Counted from the first letter of the stretch, positions 26,679-35,729 are shown. The stretch is DNA of 45,817 nucleotides from Planctomycetales bacterium (GCA_020427005.1 JAGQOY010000031.1:1-45817), one strand, 5' to 3'. The notes: a model not told the origin generated them from the letters alone. Program-made: numbers and translations.

Positions 26679-27865
26679 TGTACAGTTCAGCCGGTATTTC
26701 GCGTCGCGCTTTTACGTTGCTTGAAATGGTTTTGGCGCTCGCACTGATCGTTGTGGCTACGACGCTCATTGGATATTTGATGCAAACATTTGCGACGAAT
26801 TTCCAAATTCGTGGCGAAGACATACGGCGTATGCACTTGGCACGTAGCATTCTCAATAGGATTGCAGACGACATTCGTTCCGTGGTTTTGGAACAAGAAT
26901 ACGATGACAGTGTTTTAGAACAATTAATGGGCTCTTCAGGAGGCGGTGGAGGCGGAACGACTGGCGGCGCCACTACGGGTGGACTTGCTTCAACGGCTGG
27001 TGGTAGCAGCAGTGGTGGTAGCAGCAGTAGTGGCGGCAGCAGTAGTGGCGGCAGTGGAGGGGGCTCTGCAACGACAGGCGGAACCTCCGGAGGTGGAGGG
27101 ACTGGTATGGCCTCGACTGGGTCAAGCTCGATGGGTTCCACAGGTACGACAGCTACCGACACCGCGTCCACAGATGGAAGCTCGACAGGTGATCTACTAA
27201 CAACCACGCTCTCGTCCCTACCTCCAGGAATCTACGGCAATCAGTATCAGCTCATGATTGATGTGAGTCGCGTACCACGCTTTGACGAATACATGGTTCA
27301 GCCAACATCTGCACTTTCGACCAGCCTAACTGACGTACCAGGCGATGTGAAGACGGTAACCTATTACATCCAAACTCCGACCAACCAAGGCATACAAGAC
27401 ATGATGCAAGGCTTTGGCAGCGTTGAAGTCTTAGATGCTCAAGCCGCCGGTTTCTCAAGTGGATTAGTACGCAGGCAATTGGACAGACGCATTTTGGCAT
27501 ACGCTGAAGAAATGGGAGACACTCAGCGATTGCAACGCACGGGTGACCTAATCGCACCTGAGGTAATTGCTGTCGAATTTGCATTTTTCGATGGGACCCA
27601 ATGGCTGTATCAGTGGGATTCGTCTCAGCAATCCGTGCCTTGGCTAGTCCAAATCACTCTCGCCATGCAGTCTGCCTCGGGCGCGGCCCGTGGTGGTGCG
27701 GTTGATCCAGGTCGTATGATTAGTACGATCTCGTTGGACGAACGAGCCATGTACGGCATTGAAGTCTATGAATTGGTGGTTGCGATCCCAGGTGCTCAGC
27801 TGAAGGCTGCAGCTGCAGCAGCAGCGGCAGAGGAAGAAGCGGGAATGGAGTCGATGGGACTATGA
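26678..27865 (+). CDS. gspJ: GspJ-like minor pseudopilin with Gly/Ser/Thr-rich insert
   Basis: The 395-residue product has the prepilin motif RRA-FTLLE (Ala11 at -1, Glu16 at +5) and a helix ending in LARSILNRIADDIRSV, as in GspJ. About residues 85-170 are almost entirely Gly, Ser, Thr and Ala, roughly doubling the usual length of the protein (about 190-220). After it the beta-rich GspJ body resumes (YQLMIDVSRVPRFDEYM, later VIAVEFAFFDGTQWL). The C-terminus has an Ala run followed by EEEAG. The start overlaps the gspI stop by one base and the stop overlaps the gspK start by four. It should join the pseudopilus tip complex with GspI and GspK; the insert may be an extended linker. Confidence 0.87.
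   Translation: MYSSAGISRRAFTLLEMVLALALIVVATTLIGYLMQTFATNFQIRGEDIRRMHLARSILNRIADDIRSVVLEQEYDDSVLEQLMGSSGGGGGGTTGGATTGGLASTAGGSSSGGSSSSGGSSSGGSGGGSATTGGTSGGGGTGMASTGSSSMGSTGTTATDTASTDGSSTGDLLTTTLSSLPPGIYGNQYQLMIDVSRVPRFDEYMVQPTSALSTSLTDVPGDVKTVTYYIQTPTNQGIQDMMQGFGSVEVLDAQAAGFSSGLVRRQLDRRILAYAEEMGDTQRLQRTGDLIAPEVIAVEFAFFDGTQWLYQWDSSQQSVPWLVQITLAMQSASGAARGGAVDPGRMISTISLDERAMYGIEVYELVVAIPGAQLKAAAAAAAAEEEAGMESMGL
26935..27190 (+). repeat. Low-complexity GGN/AGN codon tract inside gspJ
   Basis: The DNA here is built of imperfect GGT/GGC/AGC/AGT triplet runs, densest at about 27000-27060, that encode Gly/Ser/Thr. Such a tract can expand or contract by slippage in multiples of three without breaking the frame. 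Confidence 0.7.
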
Positions 27866-29706
27866 ATAAAAGAAGCAACAACGACTACCTCTCGCCAAAT
27901 ACCTCAGGATTCATCCTGATAGTCGTACTGATTGTAATTGCCATTTCATCATTGGCGGCGCTCAATTTTGCGCGCTCAATGCTGAATACATATGAGTCAA
28001 CCCTGATTTCAAATCAGCGTCTACAAGCTCGATTCTGTGCCGAATCTGGAGCTCAGACGGTTAGGCTTTTTCTGGCCTACCCTAGAGGACAGCGCAATGT
28101 GGACTTGGGAGGTACCTGGAATAACCCATCGCTTTTTCAAGCCCTCAACGTGATGCCCGACATTGATCCTGCCCGCCGTGGAAACTTTACGATTATCTCG
28201 CCGGCCCTCGATGAATTCGGCAATTTCAGTGGCATACGTTATGGACTACAAAACGAGTCCGCCAAACTCAACTTGAATGCATTGGTACAGTTGGATTCAC
28301 TCTCAGGTGGAACGACGGCTAGTGCTTCAACGGCTACCGATTCTGGGACTGGACAGTTGGCTAGCCAGCTTGCAAGTGCAGCCAGTCAGCAAACAGGGCT
28401 AAGCCTGGCGACATCTCTACTAATGGGCATTCCAGGCATGACCGAAGACATTGCCGACGCGATCCTGGATTGGCTTGATGAAGATGAAGAGCCACGAATG
28501 TATGGAGCTGAATATTCAGACTATTATTCGAGTATGCAGCCTGCCTATCGTCCAGCCAACGGTCCACTGCAGTCGATCGAACAGCTGCTGTTAGTACGCG
28601 GCATCACGCCAGTGATGTTGTTTGGTTACGACGCTGATCGCAATGGTTACTTGGACGCTGCTGAGCTCTCTAACATGCAAATGGGGGTCCAACCCGGAGC
28701 TATGCCCGGCTCGCTTCCAGCCGCAGCTTTGGATCCGACTGTTCAGCCACCTCCTCCGCTGGGATGGTCGCAATACTTGACGTTACACTCCGCTGAAAAG
28801 AATTGTGCGCTTGACGGAACTCCGCGCATTAATATTAATTCCGATGACTTGGCCACCCTGTATGAAGACTTGCTGACCGTTCTGGACGAGTCAACCGCTA
28901 GCTACATAATTGGTTTTCGCCTCGGTGGCCAGGCTCAGGCAAACAATCCACTGGCTACATTAGCCTCAATGGCAGCTGCCGAATTAGAAGAAACCGACGG
29001 CGCGTTAGGACAACAGCTATCGCTACTGTCGGTCGCGCCCCAGAGCGGCACAAGTAATAATACGACAGTCCCCTGGGATCCAACGATCATTGCAAATATG
29101 GATCTCAGTCAACAGCAAGGGAGCGTGCGTTTTAACCAGGTACTGGATATTTACGACTCGACGGTGTCGATCGGTGGGCAAGGAGGGCAGGGGCAACAAA
29201 CTACCTACTCATCTCCGCTAAGTTCTCTTCCCGGCGAGTTGGCACTTTCAGCTCCTATGCTAATGGACTACCTTACGACGGTCGATGCTGCCGCCATACC
29301 CGGACGCATTAATATCATGGAATGCCCACAAGAAATACTTAATGGGATACCTGGGTTTACAACTGAAAAGGTTGAGGAGATTTTGGCGGCCCGAAATGAT
29401 GGATCGGACAGCGAAACCAGGAATTTCGAAACTTGGTTGGTTAATGAGGGTTACTTCACCATGGATGAAATGCGGGCATTACTGCCGCTAATCACTTGCG
29501 GGGGAGACGTGTACAAAGCCCAAATCATTGGGTATATGGAAGGTGGAGCTACATTTTCTCGGATTGAAGCCATTATTAGCGGCGCGGGTGAATTGCCCGA
29601 AATCCAGTTTTTCCGCCGACTGGATCACTTGGAACGCGGTTTCGATGTAACAACCCTGGGACAGCGTTTTGACGCTGGAATGCAGGGCGGAAACATGATG
29701 CAATAG
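27862..29706 (+). CDS. gspK: GspK-like pseudopilin with an EF-hand loop
   Basis: The 614-residue product has a prepilin-type N-terminus with Gly16 at -1 and a hydrophobic helix without Glu at +5, exactly as expected for GspK. A helical T2SSK domain follows with GIPGMTEDIADAILDWLDEDEEP and a second helix-hairpin-helix-like GIPGFTTEKVEEILAAR. Inserted near residues 257-268 is a textbook EF-hand loop (DADRNGYLDAAE), so calcium binding is likely. The protein is nearly twice the length of proteobacterial GspK (about 320). It overlaps gspJ by four bases (ATGA). GspK caps the pseudopilus tip and is too bulky to pass deep into the channel; that role is inferred from family and position. Confidence 0.9.
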   Translation: MNKRSNNDYLSPNTSGFILIVVLIVIAISSLAALNFARSMLNTYESTLISNQRLQARFCAESGAQTVRLFLAYPRGQRNVDLGGTWNNPSLFQALNVMPDIDPARRGNFTIISPALDEFGNFSGIRYGLQNESAKLNLNALVQLDSLSGGTTASASTATDSGTGQLASQLASAASQQTGLSLATSLLMGIPGMTEDIADAILDWLDEDEEPRMYGAEYSDYYSSMQPAYRPANGPLQSIEQLLLVRGITPVMLFGYDADRNGYLDAAELSNMQMGVQPGAMPGSLPAAALDPTVQPPPPLGWSQYLTLHSAEKNCALDGTPRININSDDLATLYEDLLTVLDESTASYIIGFRLGGQAQANNPLATLASMAAAELEETDGALGQQLSLLSVAPQSGTSNNTTVPWDPTIIANMDLSQQQGSVRFNQVLDIYDSTVSIGGQGGQGQQTTYSSPLSSLPGELALSAPMLMDYLTTVDAAAIPGRINIMECPQEILNGIPGFTTEKVEEILAARNDGSDSETRNFETWLVNEGYFTMDEMRALLPLITCGGDVYKAQIIGYMEGGATFSRIEAIISGAGELPEIQFFRRLDHLERGFDVTTLGQRFDAGMQGGNMMQ

Positions 29707-29816
29707 TCCGCCGTCACAACTAGAATAGAAACTCCCGAGAGCGGTCCATTTTTTAGTGACAAATTGTCATCTGATGACAGTACCGCAATAGCCACTCATC
29801 GGCCATAGGATTTGAT

Positions 29817-31376
29817 GTGTCAAAGCAAACGATTATTGACTGGCAACGCGACAGCTTGATAGCTGTGACAGGCTCAAGCCGGAGCGGAAAGTTTACGCTT
29901 GATAAGATTGCCTTGCGGCCGGTTGGCACCGTCGACGAACGCAGTGTCTCCGCTGAAGAAGCCTTCCATTCGGCCGTCAATGACATTGGCGCCGGCAAGA
30001 CCGACGTGGTCATCGTGGCTGGCCGTGATATGGTTGAAGTGCGCACGCTGCCCATTCCACGTATAGCGGCTGAAGAATTGCCTGATGCTATTCGTTTTCA
30101 GGCTCAGAGACAATTTGCGCAGATGGGTGATAACTGGCCGATCGACTATGTTTTGGTGCCGGATGACCCAAAACAGGAAATGCGAACTGCCTTGGTGGCT
30201 GTTATTTCCCCTACCGTGATGGCAGAATTCGAAAAGGCTTGTCGATCTGCCGGTATGCAATTGACTGGCGTATTGTTGCGACCTTTGGAAATAGCCCGCT
30301 TTGCTATTGCCAGCGGCTCAGTTCCTCGTGAAGGTCTATATCTGGTTATTTGTACCACGAACGAGCAGGCCGACCTGTTTCTATTGCGCAATGGTCGAGT
30401 TGTTTTGATCCGCAATACGCGATTACCGCAGGACAATGACCAATTCCCAAGTCAACTGATGGGTGAGGTTCGGCGTAGCTTGCTAGCGGCCTCGCCACTG
30501 ATTGGCGATCTGAGACTCGATGGAGTGGTTCTGATTTCTGATTCGGATCACACTCAACCGACGGTCAACCAACTGGCCGAGTCGTTAAAGACGCAAGTTT
30601 CGATTGTTGACCCTCAAGGAATTTGCTCAGCCTCCTCCAAGCCAATTGTCAATCTTCACGCCAATCGGCTCGTAGCATCTGCCGGTGCTCTGGTATCTGG
30701 CCTAGCAGATCGCCAAGATGTGATAGATTTTCGTTCCCCAAAGAAACGACCTCCGAAGCAAAGCAACACTCGTCGCAATGTATTAGCAGTGGGCGCAACC
30801 GCAGCTGTGGTACTCTTGGGTGCAACCTGGTTGTGGAACAAGCACAGGTCACTCGATAGTGATTTGGACCAATTCCAGCAAGAAATTGTCAAATTGAAAG
30901 AGGACCTGAAAGTCGCCGAAGCTCAGACCTCTGAATGGAATCAAATTGAGTCCTTCCTAAAGGGTTCACCAAATTGGCTTGACGAACTAGCGTATATTTC
31001 GCAACGTATCCCAGCCTCTGAGAAAGTAATTCTAAATAGCCCACATTTTACACAATCCTCTAACGGCAGTTCCGCGATGCAGTTTAGCGTGGGCGCCGAC
31101 GAGTCTTCCACAGTCTCTGAATTCGAAGCAACCTTGCGCGATCCACAACATGCGGTCACCATGAAAAAAGTAGGGGAATCCCAACGTCCCGGCGGCCGTT
31201 ATGACTGGGAAGCCGTTGCCACTATCACCGTAAGTGATCGAGGATGGGACCTCTTGGCTACGCCCAAACCCGTGAATCCCGTGTCTTCAACGAAGGAAAC
31301 TGAACAACCTTTGACAGTTGAGGCCCCGACCGAACAATCAACCAGCAATTCCACGCCAGAAAACAAGAGCAGTTAG
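29817..31376 (+). CDS. gspL: GspL/PilM-PilN-like platform protein
   Basis: The 519-residue product starts at a GTG with AGGA six bases upstream. The N-terminal 310 residues resemble the actin-like fold of PilM and the cytoplasmic part of GspL, with TDVVIVAGRDMVEVRTLPIPRI and RNTRLPQ segments. One membrane helix lies at about 320-340. It is followed by a coiled coil (about 341-370) and a periplasmic ferredoxin-like region of the PilN/GspL type (to about 475), and then a Pro/Thr/Ser-rich tail. GspL anchors the GspE ATPase to the membrane and pairs with GspM, the next gene. The gap to gspK is 110 bases. Sequence similarity to proteobacterial GspL is low, so the call leans on architecture and gene order. 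Confidence 0.85.
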   Translation: MSKQTIIDWQRDSLIAVTGSSRSGKFTLDKIALRPVGTVDERSVSAEEAFHSAVNDIGAGKTDVVIVAGRDMVEVRTLPIPRIAAEELPDAIRFQAQRQFAQMGDNWPIDYVLVPDDPKQEMRTALVAVISPTVMAEFEKACRSAGMQLTGVLLRPLEIARFAIASGSVPREGLYLVICTTNEQADLFLLRNGRVVLIRNTRLPQDNDQFPSQLMGEVRRSLLAASPLIGDLRLDGVVLISDSDHTQPTVNQLAESLKTQVSIVDPQGICSASSKPIVNLHANRLVASAGALVSGLADRQDVIDFRSPKKRPPKQSNTRRNVLAVGATAAVVLLGATWLWNKHRSLDSDLDQFQQEIVKLKEDLKVAEAQTSEWNQIESFLKGSPNWLDELAYISQRIPASEKVILNSPHFTQSSNGSSAMQFSVGADESSTVSEFEATLRDPQHAVTMKKVGESQRPGGRYDWEAVATITVSDRGWDLLATPKPVNPVSSTKETEQPLTVEAPTEQSTSNSTPENKSS

Positions 31377-31475
31377 CCATTTTGATCGGTAAAGCGAAAC
31401 GGATCGTGAGCAATTTGCTCCACTCCAACTAAGATTTCTGAAGTTATTGAACCAGCTAAGGCGTATAAGCGAAGC

Positions 31476-32693
31476 ATGGCACTTTCACAAAGAGAACGAT
31501 ATCTGGCCTTGGGAGTTGCTTCCGTCGCAGTCCTTTTTGGCGGACAATTTGCCTTCAATTCGGTCACGAAGGGAGTTACCGACAAAGAAAATAAGGTCTT
31601 ACGGTCGCGGAATGAACGAGACGAACTCGTTCGCCAAATCAATACTGGCAAGCTCGATTTTCAAAAAACTCTAGCAGTTACTCCCAAGTCATTACCCACT
31701 GACTTTCAAATTCTGTGTTCACAGTACAACTCGTGGCTGTTGGAGTTGGCAACCAGCGTCGGAATGGAAAATATCAACATCGAGATTCCTAATTCGGCTG
31801 CTGTAGCAATTAGCCGTCGGCGAGGCGAAGAACCGCCATACAAAGCCTACGACTTTATATTGACCGCTGATTCGAGCACCGATCGCATTATCGATTTTCT
31901 GGCCGGTTTTTACGACAAAGACTACCTGCATTCGGTCGTGGATATGAAAGTAACCATGAACCCAAAGGTACAAAACCAGGCGAATGTACAAGTCAAAGTT
32001 CGAGCTTTGGCCTTGCGGAATGCAAAAGCCATTCAGGAGGCTTCGCAGGAGTCGTCAGGTCGGTTAGCAATGCCTCTGGATGAGTACAAGAAACTCATCT
32101 TGAATCGAAATCCGTTTGCACCACCCAATGCACCACCCCGAATCACAACTGAGTTTCGAGATCCTTTCACCGTTGGCGAAAACCTTGACGAAGAACTGAA
32201 GGCAGAGGATCCCGAAAAACAGGAAATCGAGTTCGAATTTGCTTCAGACGAAATTCCCGAAGGGATGAGATTGCGAGGTGGGCGAATTCAGTGGCGACCA
32301 AGAGAAGTCGGACGTTTCGAAGTAATGGTTCGGGCCGTTGACAGTGGATTGCCCAGCAAAAGTAGTGAGAAGCGATTGGTTTTCAACATTGAGGAACCGA
32401 AAAAGGAAGAGCCCAAACCGGAACCACCAAAATTCGACATTGCCAAGCAAGCTCATGTATCGGGCTTCGTAACCAACCACGGGCAACCTGAGATTTGGAT
32501 TCGCTCAAGAATAGAAGGCAAAACATACCAACTGCGTGAGGGAGAAGAAGTTCAAATTGGAGACCTAAAAGCCAAAGTAATCTTAGTGAATTTGGAAGAC
32601 GGATTTGCGCAACTCGAAACAGACGGTGAACGTTGGATCCTGGGGATGGACGTTTCCATGGCTGATGCATATGCAAAAAGTCAAATCAATTAG
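31476..32693 (+). CDS. gspM: GspM/PilO-like protein fused to Ig-like and PilP/GspC-like modules
   Basis: The 405-residue product has one N-terminal membrane helix (about 9-27), a short coiled coil, and a PilO/GspM ferredoxin-like domain (about 60-190). It then carries two extra parts. Residues 246-305 (FEFASDEIPEGMRL, IQWRPREVGRFEVMVRAVD) resemble a putative Ig/cadherin-like fold. After a Lys/Pro/Glu-rich linker, residues 325-395 (HVSGFVTNHGQPEIWIRSR, YQLREGEEVQIGDLKAKV) resemble the periplasmic homology region of PilP/GspC. That region normally contacts the N0 domain of the secretin, which could explain why no separate gspC is present. It is the last gene of the operon, 99 bases after gspL, with the convergent permease just beyond. 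Confidence 0.82.
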   Translation: MALSQRERYLALGVASVAVLFGGQFAFNSVTKGVTDKENKVLRSRNERDELVRQINTGKLDFQKTLAVTPKSLPTDFQILCSQYNSWLLELATSVGMENINIEIPNSAAVAISRRRGEEPPYKAYDFILTADSSTDRIIDFLAGFYDKDYLHSVVDMKVTMNPKVQNQANVQVKVRALALRNAKAIQEASQESSGRLAMPLDEYKKLILNRNPFAPPNAPPRITTEFRDPFTVGENLDEELKAEDPEKQEIEFEFASDEIPEGMRLRGGRIQWRPREVGRFEVMVRAVDSGLPSKSSEKRLVFNIEEPKKEEPKPEPPKFDIAKQAHVSGFVTNHGQPEIWIRSRIEGKTYQLREGEEVQIGDLKAKVILVNLEDGFAQLETDGERWILGMDVSMADAYAKSQIN

Positions 32694-32714
32694 TGTTCAT
32701 CACAAACAACTTTC

Positions 32715-34370
32715 TCAGTGCATGTCGTGATCTGCAGGCACTTTGGTTTGACCTGACACCTTCAGATAATGCCCCCAAGCCAACATTAGCCCACCCACCA
32801 ATAAATACCCAATGGTCCAGCTACGTACAGCTGGCCAGTGTTCACTTGGAAGTACGGCCATCTCAGGCAGTATTCCAAGCGAAAACGGTGACAGAATTGG
32901 AGCGTTAGGTAAGGGCGAGTGCATTAATCCAAACAAGGTGCAGACAGCCGCCACGAAATAGAAGTATGCGGCAGCGTTTAGTCGCCGATCAATTGCCATA
33001 GCTAGCGCAGAGGCCCAAAAGACACTGGTTAAAATGAAGCCGCTAGCCAGCATACTTGTCGTCTTTAAGTTGTTTACCAGCTCTTGGTTTTGTAGGGAGC
33101 CGAGGTTTATCTGATTAGAAAACAATGCCCCGTCGCCCCAAAGCTGATTCACCAAAAACACCGCAAGATTTGCTAGGGCCGGAACACACGCTAATGCCAC
33201 AGCAGGATAATGTCTTCTTGGAGTAGCCAAAAAACTTTGGGCGGCTATCTCAAGTCCCACGAAAACCAGAATCGGATAGACGGCTGCTTTCGGGATGAAT
33301 TGGTAGAAATACCCAAATAGCCCGGTCATGCCTAATGCCCCCATCAATATTGCTGTAGCCAGTGTGTAGGCAGCGCGCCCCCCCATAGCCTTGTATGCAG
33401 GGTGACCGATGTATGGAGTCGTTTGTATCACCGCCCCAAAGAAGCTCGCTACTAGTGTCGCCACTGCTTCAATACCGATGATCGTATTGGTGTGATAGTG
33501 ATCTCCGGCTGCTGCAGCACTCTCTGTGCAATCAATACCACCTACAACTGTCGCCAGTGCAAAGGGTACTACAATCGGCAGGTAACGGAGCGTTTCTCCC
33601 ATGTTGGACAGCCATCCGAACTGTAACGCTTCCAGCCAGGCAGTGGGCCACAAACCACTACTGGGATCAAACAATGGTTGCTGGTGTTCACCGAGTAACC
33701 CCAACAAGCTCATCACTAAGTAAAGACTTCCGGCAACGATCAATCCCCCTACAGCTCCCGGCAGCTTGAAAGGCAATGGCACACGTCCAACTAGGGCAGT
33801 GAGAATGATAGCTAGCGCAACTAAACCTACGATAGGAAAATGTAAGATTTCAAGTAAGGGCAAGAAGGCAATAAGCACCAAAGCAATAGCGGCTAGAGAT
33901 CCCAAAAGGCCAGCACGGGGAATTGCATTACGCACCCAACCACTACCAAAGGCACATAACAGCTTAATAATTCCACTAACGAAAATGCAGCAGATTCCTA
34001 TTCGCCAAGCACTCATTGCCGCAGCTGAATCGTCCAAACCACTATTTTTTGCTGCAAGAAAAGCTGGCCCTAAGACTAAAAATACCATCCCAAACGTGCT
34101 GGGCGTATCCAATCCGAGCGGCATCGCTGTAACGGTTCTACTTCCTGATGATTTCGCCAGCCGGAATGCAAGAAAGAAATAGGCCAGGTCCCCGACCAAA
34201 ACTCCCAATGCCGTACCGGGAATCATATACTGCAAGGCAAATTCGACCGGAAATCCGAAATTCTGTTTGAGCAGACTCACTATTAGAATCAGCCCCGCCA
34301 TATTGTCCAGCATAAGCCCAAAAAAGGCATTAATATCACCCGATTGTGCCCAGCGATATTTTTCGGACAT
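32715..34370 (-). CDS. NCS2/AzgA-like xanthine/uracil family permease
   Basis: From the ATG at 34370 the product is 551 residues (MSEKYRWAQSGDINAFFG) with about 12-14 hydrophobic segments; the longer frame up to 34607 would run through the divergent gene's 5' end and lacks hydrophobic or conserved sequence. The pattern fits the nucleobase/ascorbate transporter family: an early GDINAFFGLMLDN segment, the region ATVVGGIDCTESAAAAGDHY whose Glu sits where the substrate-binding acidic residue lies, and QTTPYIGHPAYKAMGGR. Family members import purines or pyrimidines with protons or sodium. Substrate here is not known. It is convergent with the secretion operon (21 bases apart) and divergent from the PLP enzyme at 34518, sharing a 147-base promoter region. 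Confidence 0.85.
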   Translation of the reverse strand: MSEKYRWAQSGDINAFFGLMLDNMAGLILIVSLLKQNFGFPVEFALQYMIPGTALGVLVGDLAYFFLAFRLAKSSGSRTVTAMPLGLDTPSTFGMVFLVLGPAFLAAKNSGLDDSAAAMSAWRIGICCIFVSGIIKLLCAFGSGWVRNAIPRAGLLGSLAAIALVLIAFLPLLEILHFPIVGLVALAIILTALVGRVPLPFKLPGAVGGLIVAGSLYLVMSLLGLLGEHQQPLFDPSSGLWPTAWLEALQFGWLSNMGETLRYLPIVVPFALATVVGGIDCTESAAAAGDHYHTNTIIGIEAVATLVASFFGAVIQTTPYIGHPAYKAMGGRAAYTLATAILMGALGMTGLFGYFYQFIPKAAVYPILVFVGLEIAAQSFLATPRRHYPAVALACVPALANLAVFLVNQLWGDGALFSNQINLGSLQNQELVNNLKTTSMLASGFILTSVFWASALAMAIDRRLNAAAYFYFVAAVCTLFGLMHSPLPNAPILSPFSLGILPEMAVLPSEHWPAVRSWTIGYLLVGGLMLAWGHYLKVSGQTKVPADHDMH

Positions 34371-34517
34371 CGAACAACCCTTCAATCTTTGTTCCTGGAA
34401 GCATTTCAAGGTGAGGGCGGAATAATTGCCCCGTTGAGCCAAACTCATATGGATCCATACAATATCAAATTCGCAGTTACTTGCTGCCCTTGATCTTAGA
34501 AATGTGGGTCCATCAAG

Positions 34518-35729
34518 ATGAATAATCCTCTGCGGCCAGAGCCTTGGAAGGACGAATTGGAACTTTCTGCTCTCGACGGATGCAATGATCAAATTGGTGC
34601 CCAGCACCCTCAGTCCCCAACCCTTGTTCTTAGTTCCGTTTGGCAGATGGCTAACCCCGATGCTGCGGATAGGGTATTACAGGGCAGTACTGACGAATTT
34701 GTATATCGCCGCGATGGCCATCCGAATGCAAGTTCGCTTGCAAGTGTATTGGCTCGATTGCACGGGGGATGCTTTGGCGTATTAACCGCCCAGGGAATGA
34801 GTGCGTTAGCCGCATTGGTGCTATCTGAGTTGCAACCGCACAGCCAAGTCTGGTTAGCTAACGAACTGTACGGTAAATCAACGGCACTTTTTTCTAATCA
34901 GCTTCAAAAATGGGGAATCTCGTATCACTCCTTCGACCCTACTTCTCCTGAAGACTTGGAAGCTCTGACAAATTCCCAATGCGACATGGTACTGGTGGAG
35001 ACGATAAGCAATCCGCGTTTGCGTGTGGCCGATCTGGAGAAACTGGCGACTGCCACTCATGCGGCCGGCAGCAAGTTGGCAGTCGACAATACGTTTGCGA
35101 CGCATCTCCTTTGTCGCCCGCTGGACCTTGGAGCCGACTGGGTCATCGAGAGCCTAGGCAAAATCGTCAATGGGCATAGCGATACCATGCTAGGATTGCT
35201 TGTCGGTAACGATCCTGACCGTCAACAAGCGATTAACCAGACCGTATCAACTTTTGGTTTGGCCAGCAGCCCACTCGATTGCTATTTGACGAACCGAGGC
35301 CTAATGTCCTTAGCAGTACGAATGGAACGCGCCAATCAAAATGCTGCAGCGCTGGCCACCGCGCTTCAGACAATGAATTCAGCTTTACGTGTGGATTATC
35401 CTGGCCTGGTTACTCATCCTCAACATAAAACTGCAGCAAGAATCCTGCGCGGTGGGTTCGGCTGGATGTTAACCGTAGGCACCGGCCTTGCGCGCCCGCA
35501 AGTAGCCGAGCTCTTCAATTCCTTAGCACCTGAAATTCCGTTTGTTCCTTCCTTGGGCGACGTTATGACTACGGTCTCACACCCTTCCAGCACAAGCCAT
35601 CGGGGGCTCACGGCACAAGCACGTGATGAATTAGGGATCGACGAAGGTACTGTACGTATATCTTGCGGTATTGAGCCCACGGCTTGGCTGGTAGATCGCT
35701 TCAGCAGAGCTCTTCAGAATTGCCTCTAG
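34518..35729 (+). CDS. Cys/Met metabolism PLP-dependent enzyme (trans-sulfuration family)
   Basis: The 403-residue product shows the fold-type I layout of cystathionine gamma-synthase/beta-lyase enzymes. VLTAQGMSALAALV corresponds to the cofactor phosphate loop, LVETISNPRLRVADLEKL and AVDNTFATHLLCRPLDLGAD hold the Asp that pairs with the pyridine ring, and ESLGKIVNGHSD contains the Schiff-base Lys. SLGDVMTTVSHPSSTSHRGL and VRISCGIEP near the C-terminus are also family-typical. The motif before the Lys is ESLGK instead of the usual SLTK or SATK, so it is a divergent branch and substrate assignment (gamma-synthase, beta-lyase, gamma-lyase) is not possible. It is divergent from the permease and convergent with the inositol oxygenase. 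Confidence 0.88.
   Translation: MNNPLRPEPWKDELELSALDGCNDQIGAQHPQSPTLVLSSVWQMANPDAADRVLQGSTDEFVYRRDGHPNASSLASVLARLHGGCFGVLTAQGMSALAALVLSELQPHSQVWLANELYGKSTALFSNQLQKWGISYHSFDPTSPEDLEALTNSQCDMVLVETISNPRLRVADLEKLATATHAAGSKLAVDNTFATHLLCRPLDLGADWVIESLGKIVNGHSDTMLGLLVGNDPDRQQAINQTVSTFGLASSPLDCYLTNRGLMSLAVRMERANQNAAALATALQTMNSALRVDYPGLVTHPQHKTAARILRGGFGWMLTVGTGLARPQVAELFNSLAPEIPFVPSLGDVMTTVSHPSSTSHRGLTAQARDELGIDEGTVRISCGIEPTAWLVDRFSRALQNCL

Noticed and set aside
26659..27207. 182-codon minus-strand frame opposite gspJ, rich in Pro and Val
   Set aside because: It is the complement of the Gly/Ser/Thr codon tract, so its composition is explained by the repeat.
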